NCBI GenBank assembly: GCA_009792885.1
Contig: WMCF01000003.1
Coordinates: forward strand, 10,520,518 to 10,584,517
DNA: 64,000 bases
Reading direction: 5' to 3'
Origin: Eremophila alpestris peregrina
Taxonomy: Eukaryota; Chordata; Aves; Passeriformes; Alaudidae
Shown: one piece after another, positions 1 to 10,600 of the stretch
Layout: every line of letters starts with the position of its first letter
Position numbering within the stretch: the stretch's first letter is position 1
Made by a program: the position numbers and the translations under genes
Notes under the pieces: model-generated
Seen by the model: only the letters and a program-made list of their open reading frames with translations
Told to the model about the DNA's origin: nothing
Databases searched by the model: none

Positions 1-800
1 CTTTTCTTGGAAGGAAGTAACATAATTCATTTTTCAACAATAGAATGCAGATGACTGTAAGAAGAAGAAATTTGAGGCCAGATTCTCAGCCAAGTCTGTC
101 AAAATGAAGCATTGTTGATTTCTAGAAAGAGGAAAATTTCAACACATCAGCCTGTGAATTGAAACCACAAAAACCCCGAGGTTTTTTGTTTGGTGGGGAT
201 TTTGTTTGTTTGTATCTTTGTTTCTTTGGGTTTTTTTAACAAGAGTCCTGTGGAATTTATTGGTGGTTTATGAGCTTAGAGTTGCTTATATTTGCATCAT
301 TTAATTGTCAAGTCAATTTTACCTTTTTCAGGCTGGGGAAATTCTTTCTGCCAGCAGGCTGCCTTAAAGATTACAATGTCTCTTGCATGGATAGAAAATC
401 TTTTCTGGAAAATAAATTTGTCAAAGTAAAATAGTTAGAAAAAACTTCAGGAGTAAAAGAAGGCTAACGTTTGTCTTCACTACTGAGGAACATAAGTTTG
501 ATAGGTTCTGGTCAGATTTATTGTAGGAAAGAATTGATTTGGAAAATATCAGCTTTAGGATGCTTGGAGTATTTTCTGTCCAAGATGTCACACTGCAGTT
601 CTCAGTACAGTGATGTCATCCAAGGCGGAGATGTTTATTCAGTTGTGGCATAAGTCCCTGACTTCAAGTGGTCCCACAGAGAGGGCAGGCCTTTCAAACC
701 TAAACGGAATAATGTCAAGCCTGAATTCTGAGAAGAAAAAGATTTGTGTGTTTTGGTTTTTATCTGCTATGAGGAAAAGCAAACAAGCAAACCAAGCAAC
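1..800. other. unique non-coding sequence
   Basis: AT-rich sequence with no supported gene. A short stretch near 160-235 moves from a C/A-rich run into a G/T-rich run and looks like low-complexity sequence. The open frames near 471-1056 run into the following hexamer repeat and show no recognisable domain. Confidence 0.6.
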
Positions 801-1048
801 TTTTCCTTTTCCTTTTCCTTTTCCTTTTCCTTTTCCTTTTCCTTTTCCTTTTCCTTTTCCTTTTCCTTTTCCTTTTCCTTTTCCTTTTCCTTTTCTTTTC
901 CTTTTCCCTTTCCTTTTCCTTTTCCTTTTCCTCTTCCCCTTCCCCTTCCCCTTCCCCTTCCCCTTCCTCTTCCTTTCTCTATTTCATATTCCCTATTCCC
1001 TATTCATTTTTCCATTTCCCCTTCCCCCTTCCTTTTCCTTTTCATTTA
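801..1048. repeat. TTTTCC hexamer microsatellite and pyrimidine tract
   Basis: Near-perfect tandem TTTTCC units run from 801 to about 894. They degrade into CTTTTC, CCCTTC and CTTCCC variants until about 1048. The whole stretch is almost pure pyrimidine on the plus strand. Every frame is open, giving Phe-Pro or Phe-Ser dipeptide strings, so the long overlapping open frames here are artefacts of the repeat. Polypyrimidine tracts of this kind are length-unstable and can form triplex DNA; that is family knowledge, not shown here. Confidence 0.95.
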
Positions 1049-4000
1049 TGTGCTAATATCAAGGACATCTTTTTAAGGAAATATCAGGTTCAGAGTACAC
1101 TAGAAAATACTTGGATTATTACATTAATTGCTCTTGAGTTGGTCTAGTTTTCATCTAACCTTCATTTTATTTTTCTATGATATTGTTTATTTCATTTTCA
1201 GAATTGACTTTAAATTATTCATTTTCTATGAAAATGGTCATGAGACTTCCCAATATGCATTTTCTAAATTATTTTCTGTATAATAATTAAACCAATAAAA
1301 ATATTGCAAATCCTCTGTATCATTTATAATTTGAAAGGTACCACTGCATTTCTGTGACTAAACAGTTGACTTCTTCAGCATGTAGAATGCAATAAGATTT
1401 AGATTTTAATCCTTTGCAGTGTTGTTCAAATAGTTGAGAAGGCTGGAGGTGTATTCCTGATTACCACATTGCAGTTTGCAACAAGGAAATTCTGATATAA
1501 AAATCTAAAATCAAAGCAAAAAGAAATCTATAAAATGACACTTTTATACTGAAGCATCACAATCTGGAGTAAACTGTACTTCCTGGCATGACCTGTTAGC
1601 CACTTATAACAACTGGGATCCATTTAGGAGAGACTATATGTGGTATTGTACACCTCATATGTGGTATTATACACCTCATATCTTACTTTGTCCTTCAAAT
1701 AATGAGAAAGATAACAGCCCTCAAAACACTGGGGTTGATTCATGAGGTAGATTATCCTTTTTCTATAAACAAGAATAAAGAGGATGTGAATAAGCTTTAA
1801 ATTACCTGAGGCAGGAGCTGATATTTCCATATGCATATATTTCCTCCTAATAACTTTCTGCTTAGTATTAACTCAGCAGCTGGAGTAAAACTTATTAGAA
1901 CAAACTGTGGTCTCCCAGGAACCTACATGTTCTCAAGCCAATGGATTAATGTTATATAAATAGCTTGATCTTCTTATTTAGTGAGTTTCTCCATTTCAGT
2001 TTTCCATACATATAATTTCTGGTCTAGTCTCCCTTCAGGCTAAGTCCATTAATACATGCTGTATCTGGTTGTTGCTTGGATCCATTTTCATGCTTTGTAT
2101 CTTTGTGCTATATCAATGAAAAGAAAATTAGACGAGATGCAGCGCATATATTCCCAAAAGGTATACAAGCAAAATGAACAAACCTGAGTTTCCAGCCTTA
2201 CTGTAGTACTGCCAACATTAGCCACTCTGCTGGAGAAAGAATATCCTGCTCTATTAAGGTAAACCTGATGAAACCTTGTTAATCCTTGTTTGTTATTTTT
2301 CAGTCCTGCATTGTGAATATATTTTGCATCCTATACACTTTTGTACTGTAAAATGAAGAGCTTCTCAGTTTCTCTCTTCATTACTAATCTTATTTTTTAT
2401 AACTTCTCTAAATTTGTATTATGCCTTTAGTCTATTTAGTATTGATTACATTTGTTAGTTAGGAATGATTACAGTGCAAGATGGCATCTGTTAACTTTCC
2501 TAGTCCCTTTTTTTCATGATGAAGGCTGAGTCAGCTCACAGTCAATGACAGTCATCAGGAACGAATATATTTGACCATTATTTACGTGGAAAAAGTGTGA
2601 ATTAGAGCAGCAAACCCCAGCTCTACTGCTCTGCTTTGGCAGCTTTTAGAATATTGACTTTGCTGCGGCTGTAGCATATTGCTTTCCTCCTCACTGATAC
2701 AAGTTTTCCTGTCCCTAAATACAGCAAAACATGGTAGAATCGGGAAAAAAAAAAAGATGTGTTCAAGGCTCCCAGTGCTTATTTGGTAAATATTTTGTGA
2801 CCCTTTCTAGACAACATGATAGATTTACTGCATATAGATTTATAAAAGGGAGGTTATTTTAAGCAGGATGTCTGTCTTCTTTTGCATTACAAGACCTTCT
2901 GCCTGTGTTGTTACTTTCTCTGCCATTCATATACATGAGTAACATCACTGTATTTGTTAGCATATGAGTTAAAAATAATTAGTAATACGATGCAAACTGT
3001 GTTTTTAACAGAATTCTTAATTACATATAGAAAAATTACAGCTGAATAGAATGGTGAACTTTCAAGCAGCTACTCCCTAGTCTACAACTCACAAGTGCGA
3101 TAGAAGTCACCCACTACCCATCAGTGAGCCCTGAGCATCCAAACTTTCCTGAGGTTAGTGACAGGGGAATGATGCAAGCAATCATGCAAGCTGCAATTCT
3201 TCCAAAGTGCCAACCTTCCTCTAACTGAGTATATTAACGAAAGTGCTACTGGACTCAGGGCCCTGGGCTTGTAAGCTAGTCTGCATATGTCTTAATAACT
3301 ATGGAAAGACAGACAAACTTATATCTGTCACTGGGCTTTTCTGAACATGCTCAATCTCCAGGATCCCCCTAAAAACATTTTTTTGTCTCACTGATTATGT
3401 TTCAATTTGCAGTACTTTAGTTTCATGCTGATGCAAGGACACAGAGGGTTTTTTAGAACAGGTAATAAAGCATACATGATAAAATTCTGCATGAGAGAGA
3501 GAGAACTTCTCTCAAGTCAGTAATTTTTGAATCCATCCATTAATTTGGCAAAAAAAAAAAAAAGGTTTTACAGTCTCTGTAATATTTCCTAAAACTTTTA
3601 AGGAAGTAGTCAGCCAGATACGTGAGAGAGACTTGATTAATGCCTTTACCAAGTGGGAATACTTGCACAGCTGAAATCATAAAAATCAAGCTCCATTGGC
3701 TCATGGAACTACTTATTTGAAAATCTGGCTCTGAACCTCATAAGAATCTTTCTCCTTACTCTTTGACAGATGTTCGGTGTTCTGCATGAAGATGTATCCT
3801 AGAGAAATGAAACAATAACAATGTTTTCATTTCAGTTGTTTCAATTTTGATGCTTGTTTTCATTCTCATAAGCAAATGTTTTCCTCTTGTTCTTTTGTAA
3901 ACTGCCATGGGATAAAATAAAATAAATCTCTAAGAACAAAAAGAAAACAATAAATCTCTTAAGTGGCTATTTGGTTTTTGTTCAGACTCCTAACAGCTGC

Positions 4001-4619
4001 TTCATTCTTCTTCACTGGTTCCAGATTTTAATAAGGCCATACAAGACTTTAAGAATACCACAATTAACAAACTCGTTCTTTTTTATTATTTTTTTGCTTA
4101 AATTGTTTTTTTTTCCAAATTCTAATATAAAATCACGTGCTCCAATTTTCCTTTGACTATAATGCCTGATTCTCTTATTTATAATTTTTTAACTTATTTT
4201 TTGAGAATATCAAAAGTAACAAAAATATTTATTTTCCTTGAATAACAGCTCAAAACTCCTGTCCTACATACTGATTAGACTCAGTTCTGGTGAAATATCA
4301 AACTTTTGCAAACCAAAACTAATGAGATAGATCAAAATCTGTTTCATTTTGGTCATGTGGGTCTCTATGTAAGCAGTACTGAAAGATTTGAGGAACTCTA
4401 ACAGTTTTCATGTTATCTCTTTCATGAATAGAACTTAATTACTCGTTTCTTAGTCAAGAACTTTGCATTCATTTTTGGGCTTTCCTTGGCTTTTACTTTA
4501 TTAATTCAGCACTAAGGATGCCACTTTACCCAACAGTTTTGTATACCTTAGTCTTCCTTGGAGATTGCATTTTTCTTAACAGAATTGATGTATTCTGGAG
4601 CTACACTTACTGAAGACTA
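1049..4619. other. unique non-coding sequence
   Basis: No gene, RNA or interspersed repeat was recognised. A 21-bp unit is duplicated in tandem at 1636-1677. The stretch 2540-2720 has balanced, non-repetitive sequence that could be a conserved non-coding element. The short open frames have no domain. Confidence 0.5.
1636..1677. repeat. 21-bp tandem duplication
   Basis: Two adjacent 21-base units (1636-1656 and 1657-1677) differ at a single position, G against A in the middle of the unit. This looks like a recent slippage or duplication event in otherwise unique sequence. Confidence 0.85.
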
Positions 4620-4676
4620 TCATAGAATCATCTAAGATCCTGAGTTGGAAGCGACACATAAGGATCACCAATGTTT
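4620..4676 (-). mobile_element. CR1 (or CR1-tailed SINE) 3'-end fragment
   Basis: The plus strand begins CATAGAATCAT and continues with a diverged GTTGGAAG..ACACATAAGGATCACC block. This is the reverse complement of the 3' terminus of avian CR1 elements, so the element lies on the minus strand with its 3' end at 4620. Only the tail is present, so it could equally be the tail of a CR1-mobilised SINE. It lies about 65 bases upstream of the ERV LTR at 4741. Confidence 0.7.
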
Positions 4677-4740
4677 CATCATCATAATAAGTATCATGAA
4701 ACTATCATCAGCAAGTGCTCTTGTTATAGTTGAGTTCATT

Positions 4741-5309
4741 TGTGTACTGGTGGATAGGGTTTATTTTCTTCACAGTGGGTAGTGTGAGGCCACATTTTGA
4801 ATTTGTGCTGAAAAGAGCATTGATAACTCAGTGAAAGTTTTCATTCCTGCTTACACAGAGACCTTTTTACTCCTTGCACCTTCCTACCAGCAACGAGGCT
4901 GGGAGTGAAAAAGAAGTTGGGAGGGGACACAACTGGGACAGTTGACCCCAGCTGATGAAAGATATATTCTGTACAATACAGTGTAATGGCATTGAAAGCT
5001 GGGGGAAGGAGTAGGAAGGGATGCATGTTTGGTGTTTGTTTTCCCAAGCCATTGTTAACCATGTTGAAGCCCTACCTTACTGAACACCTGCCTGCCCATG
5101 GAAAGTGGTGAATCAATTCCTTGAGGAATGGTTGCATGGTTGTTTGCATGTGTGGTTTTTGCTTTACCTATTAAATCTTTATCTCAACCCAAGATTTTCG
5201 TACTTTTTCTTCCCTATTCCACCAAGGCAGTGAGTCAGGGGCTCAGACACAAATACACTTGAAGGCACTTGAGGCGCCTTTTCTTTTGTCCTAGGGTAGG
5301 TCATGGTCA
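4741..5309 (+). mobile_element. ERV LTR (solo or fragment), avian family
   Basis: It starts with TGTGTACTGG and shows, in order, a TTTTCTTCACAGT block, a TTTGTGCTGAA block, a GGGAGGGGACACAA block, an AAAGCTGGGGGAAGGAG block, GAACACCTGCCTGCCCATGG, and a polyadenylation signal ATTAAA at 5170-5175 followed by CTTTATCTCAACCC. I recognise this order as a common avian ERV LTR. The expected TATA box before the AAAGCTGGGGG block is degraded. The right end is uncertain (about 5250-5310); 5309 was chosen because the related copy at 44173-44735 has about the same length. I found no target duplication. No internal retroviral coding sequence is attached. It is old and diverged. Confidence 0.8.
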
Positions 5310-6237
5310 TGTGTGTAACTGTTTCTGGTAAGGTGGGGTGGTGTGTCAGATGTTCACTGAAACAGGAAAAGAATCTTCTTTATTTATGACCCTAAGAAGC
5401 TTTAAAGTCTTGTTTGCTTCTCTAGCAATTGACTTATTACTGTCCTAATTACAGCAACAGCAATGCTTCAGTATATTATCTGGCACCTGAAAAAGCCTTT
5501 TGACAGTATCAGCCTCCTACTGCTAAATCTTTAATAACATTTATAATATCACCTGTCATCAGATAGAGTTTCAATGGTAATTTATTTTTCTCCTCCCCTT
5601 TGCTCTTTGCTAGAAGACAGCAGGAATGAGATACACAGTTGCTGGGGAAAACCTGTAGTGCCCCAAAGATATTCTCAATAGACTAAATTATCTCAACTTG
5701 AAAATAAAATTAAACTTCAAATTGAATTTTAGACAGTAGTGATAAAATTTTAAAGAGGAAATTGATAGTTGAAAATCTCCTTTTATTTTTAATGAAGTTT
5801 CATAGACTAGTCATCTTATTTTTCCAACATTTGCAATGCTGATTTGACATCTTTAATACTTATTTTAGTGTTATATTTTCTTTACTAAAAGAAAAATGTC
5901 ATTCTTCACTTATATGCCTTATAGCAAAAACAAAAGCAAGTGAGAAAAACATTTGTGTTTGGTAATAGATAACAGAACATAATCTAAAAATCTTAGTCTG
6001 TTTTGATGGATTGTGAGAGTTCACTCCACTCAGTCAGCAAGATGAAACTGTGCTAATTTTTACTTCAGTTAAAGCATCATTCAATAATTAATATAAAGAG
6101 AAGAAGACTTTGAGTGAGAATGTGATTAATTTTGTGAACAACAGATACAGAAAATTGCTTTCTGTCTTTGTCTTCTGTCTTTGAACCTTCAGTCAATTCT
6201 CATGCACCTTAGAGGCAGGGTTGCTGCACTTTCTGAA
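5310..6237. other. unique non-coding sequence
   Basis: AT-rich sequence between the LTR and the next CR1. No gene, RNA or repeat was recognised. Confidence 0.5.
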
Positions 6238-6697
6238 CCACAGAATCATCAAGGCTAGGAGAGACCTTCAAGATCATCTAGTACAACTGACACCTTAGCA
6301 CCACTTGAATCACCACTAAACCATATCCCCAAGTGCCACATCCAGGTGCCTCTTAAGCACTTCCAGAGACAGTGACCACCATCTCCAGGGGCAGCTTTTT
6401 TTGGTGCCTAACCAGTCTTTCAGTAAATATTTTTTTTTCCTGATATCTAATCTGAACTTCACCTGGTGCAATTTAAGGACATTTCATCTCATCTTTTCCC
6501 TTGAGATATGGCAGAAGAGAACAACGCCCACCTCACTACAATTTCCTTTCAGGAATGTCTCCTTTCCTCAGAGAGCAACAACATCCCCCTTGAGCCTCCT
6601 TTTCTTCAGACTAAACAATCACAGTTGCCTCAGCCACTCCTCATAATATTTTCTAGACCATTCAACACCTTTGTCACCCTTCTTTGGACATGCTAAA
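6238..6697 (-). mobile_element. CR1 3' fragment (5'-truncated)
   Basis: The plus strand opens with CACAGAATCATCAAGG and AGATCATCTAGTACAACT, the reverse complement of a CR1 3' end. It continues with CACTAAACCATATCCCC, CTTTCAGTAAA, CACCTCACTACAATTTCC and CTTCTTTGGACATGCT, all landmarks of one CR1 subfamily. The element is on the minus strand, 3' end at 6238, truncated at about 6697 as is usual for CR1. Open frames over this interval are by-products of the element. Divergence is clear, with several small indels. Confidence 0.88.
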
Positions 6698-7514
6698 TTT
6701 GAAATGACATCATGATTGAAGCTTGAAAGAAAGTATAATTCAGGAAAAATTAATATATTCAATAAAATCTGTAAAAATAGGAAATACTAAAGCCCAGATC
6801 TTTGACACTAAAACAATTTTGACTTCTCCTCTCAGCCCTGCAATGTTGCATTATAGGCTATATATTTAGACCTCTGTTGAGCTGAATTAATGACATTCTT
6901 AAAACACTACAAGTGTCTTCGACATTTCTTTGAATAGCAAAATCAGAAAAACCAAATCTATTTTTGCAAAGGGATCTCTCTGCCTTTCAAATAAAAAATA
7001 ATGTCTTCATTTCACTTTGTTGACAGAGATTATCAAGATATCATTGACCTCACCTATTCTTTAGAGTAAAAATCTTTTCCAAAAGTCAAGTCTACAAGGG
7101 TGGTAAATAGCCATTTCATATTCAAATCCACTGGGCTGCCTTATAATTTTCCTCAAACCCCAAGAATTTCTCATATAGAAATTACCTCATCAATAAAAAT
7201 TTGTATTGCAGAATGGCATCTTAACTTTTCTGACCACGGGAGTTGCCCTGTGTAGGTGTAATGTTTCAATACATCGATCTTTGACGCAGAACTCTTAGTT
7301 TCAGTAAAATATAATATGTATTTATAATGGCTAAGTCTTGGCTTTTGGTTCCTCTTGTTAAAAAGGTGACTGTCATCGCTGAGTCATTTAAGTTCAAAGT
7401 TAATCCTGATTTTGTTGACAATTTCACATTGTGATGGGAAATATTTCTCAAGGGAAAATTAGATGAGCAATAGCCTCTCTAAATATGACAAATTATCTCT
7501 GAGAAGCATCCAAA
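6698..7514. other. unique non-coding sequence
   Basis: No gene or repeat was recognised. The small open frames here lack any domain or splice context. Confidence 0.5.
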
Positions 7515-7655
7515 ATATTTTTTTTGTTTTTCTGGGTTTTAAAATTTTTGTTGTTTTTTGTTTGTTTGTTTGTTTGTTTGTTTTGAGGGGGGAGGGGTAG
7601 GTGGTGTTTATTTTTGTGGGGTTTTTTTGTTTGTTTGTTTGTTTGTTTTTTTATT
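7515..7655. repeat. GT-rich low-complexity tract with (GTTT)n
   Basis: Two GTTT tetramer runs (about 7556-7582 and 7628-7650) flank a G-rich core at 7587-7597 containing G6 and G4 runs, with a further GGGG near 7620. The strand bias is extreme, with almost no C on the plus strand. The G-runs could support a G-quadruplex, but this is inference. Confidence 0.9.
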
Positions 7656-10600
7656 ATTGCATTTTGCTATAAACTACATTTATAGATGTAAATGGGGGTT
7701 TACAAATTTTTAAAACGATTCAATACAGGGTGCCATTTAGCAAAGTTTTGTTCTGGAATGCCATATTTTCTTCCAGACTGAGATTGTATTCTATAGACTA
7801 TTAAAGAAAACCTCTAACCAAAAGAAATAGTGCTAGTTCTAATATATACCTAGTTTATGATGCTATTTCTTAGGCAAACAATAAAACAAGAAGGAATTGC
7901 TTGTCAGGAATTGTCTTGCCGAAATGGTGGATATAAAACAGAAGATTGGTTTCGAATCTCTTCCAGGGAAAGTACTAACTTGAATATGTTCAATACTTCT
8001 AGTCCAGGTCAACTTATATATATTTCAAGAAATTCTTTGAAGTTTTTCACTTTCTGTCTCAGTCTAAAGAGCAAGTGAAAAATATACAGAAGAAAAAATA
8101 TGTTTTCTCTCTGTCTTTTATGTTAAACACCAGTGACAAATAGATTTTCCAAGAATAAAACCAAAATATGTAATGAATTTTTATACATTTTTCCAATGCT
8201 GCACAGAACTCCTTCTCTAGAGGCTGACAGTTCTCTACCGCTATGATATGATATTTTCCTTTGAGATGCTTATTGCTCTGTACATGCTGTATCTGTGCTA
8301 GACTGATTTATCTGAGGTGAGATGATCACCAAAGGTGTCAGTTGTCCACTTTCCATTTCCAGAGAGACACCTGGGAAAGTTCCTGGGGAAGGGCCCATCT
8401 GCACCCCTCCTCCCTTCATGGTGGAGACAGAAGTACCCACTCAGCATTGTCTATAGAAGGCTGCTTGCTTTTTGCCATTTATTATTTATTTTGATCACTG
8501 GGTCCAGTGAGCTGATGGAAATAAATTATTGTTTCCATTTTCTATCAGTGGTAAATAGAAAAGTAGATTTTAGGAGAATTTAGGTCCCCTTATTTGAAGA
8601 CCTATCCCTCTTGGTAGCAGCTTTCTCCTTAGTGCAGTCCAAAGTTCTCTCTGCCACATTCCCATTTCATCCACAATCAGATGTTTGGGCTTCATGTCCT
8701 ACTTTTTCCCTGCTGTAGATTATCATGCAGAGTGTGCCATTATATAGCTGCCTGAAGACAGGTTCTCTGGGACACCACAAGAAGGGGACTGGCAGCTGGG
8801 ACACCGAGCTTGCTGGAGTCCCTTGCTCTTGAGCAGTGGCAGCTGGAGTCCAGGTAGGGCATCCCCTGGACCCTTTGTGGACTAATGATGATCTATTGGT
8901 CAAACAAAAATTTTCTGAAATAAGGTTAGTTTTATCCAATTAGTCAAGGCTATGCTGCAGTATCCACCTTGAGATTAGCACAAGATGTTTTGCTATTTTG
9001 TGATTCTTTATAATCCTAACAATTTCCATCTCAAACCATTTGAATTTCCCCAAAGGTCATCTAAATGAGATGGATCAATACACACTATATTAAGAAAAGA
9101 ATTATAATGAGTTTGGAATGAAAATTATATTTCCTCTGCTACAAAACAGTCTTAAAAATATTTTAGAGTTATTGCTCTGCAAATAATGTTCCTTTACAGG
9201 AGACATGGCATAGTGTGTATAGATCCCTCTGTTCTCATTTTGTCTTTGGTGGAATGGCCTCAACCTTGTAAGCCAGCTTTTCATTCTTAGCAACGAAAAT
9301 CCAGCAAGCATTACATGAGTGTAACATGGTAGCTGCTTATTAGAACTCAAGCATACTAGCACCATAACAAGGCTAGGTTCCTTTTTATCAGAATGTGGGA
9401 TAATTCTAGCACTACTCATTCCTTATCAAGTGGTGAGGAATCTTTTATAATTGATGATCCAAAATATAAACAATAGGTTTTTAGATTAGATCAGTGGGTT
9501 ACTATGAGTACAGAACAGAGAATGCTGGCTGAAATATTTAGGCTTGTATTCTGAAAAATAAAGAATTTGGTACCTCCATTGCAGTTTCCAGTAGGTTTGG
9601 CATTTGGTCATATGTTATATAGCAGTTTTGAAAGATAAGAGATATAATTCATTGTCATCAAGGCTCTTAAAACTAGGGAGTTTAAGAGTTTTGAAGAACA
9701 TCTGGTTTTAGTTTTAGTGCATTTCCTTTCTATTTCCTTTAAAAAAATGACATCTGTCATTTCAGAAGAAATAAAATTATATTCATCTTAGATGAAAGCA
9801 ACTGGTGAAAGTTCCACGTGCACATGGTATTAAATTGTAAGCAATGAAGAATAAAAAAAATAATATTTTGGAATATTCAGATTTTAATAAATTATCTTTT
9901 TCATTTCAAGAGCAATACATCTTATATTTGTATCCTGTAATCAGCCTCAGGGTTTTGAGTTGGCAAAGATATTTCTCTTTTAGCCTGTAGCCATGTGCTT
10001 TCTTGTTTTCTTTCATCCAACAGTTTTATTTATCCCCTTTTGCTCCTGTCTTTTATTTTCTTCTACATACTCACACTTTCTGATCCCCTGCCTTGTGTTT
10101 CATCTTCTCAGATCTTATCCCAGCAGATTTCTTTTCAAAATACATGCATAGCTCTGAGAAAATGGCTTGGGAAGGAGGATCCCTGGGGAGAAGGCCTCAG
10201 GAAATGAAATAGCTCAGATTAAACATAACAATGAGTTGATCACAGGATTGGGATGAATGCAGTTAAGTGTGCTGAGTTTGTATTGTTTGTTTCCTGAACA
10301 GTGCTAAATCATCATACTTCAAACATGCCCAAATGTAATTTTTTTTTAATTAAGCCATATCAGAAAGATAATTGAACTTTAGGTTATTAAATTTTTATTT
10401 CACTTGGTAACACAGATCTATTTACTGGTGGTTGAGCTAAATTTCAAACAACTTTTCAACCCCAAAAATCTAGTCCTAAGATACTAAAGCAGCATGCATT
10501 AACAGGAAGGTTATGGATGATGGCTGGGTTGGCTGATCATAGCTGAAGAAAAACAATTTTTGCCAGGTGGAAAGATTTTTACTAAAGGGCTCAAACCAGT

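Noticed and set aside
610..1076. Overlapping open frames of 148 and 110 residues
   Set aside because: Most of each is Phe-Pro or Phe-Ser dipeptide from the TTTTCC microsatellite, so openness is a by-product of the repeat.
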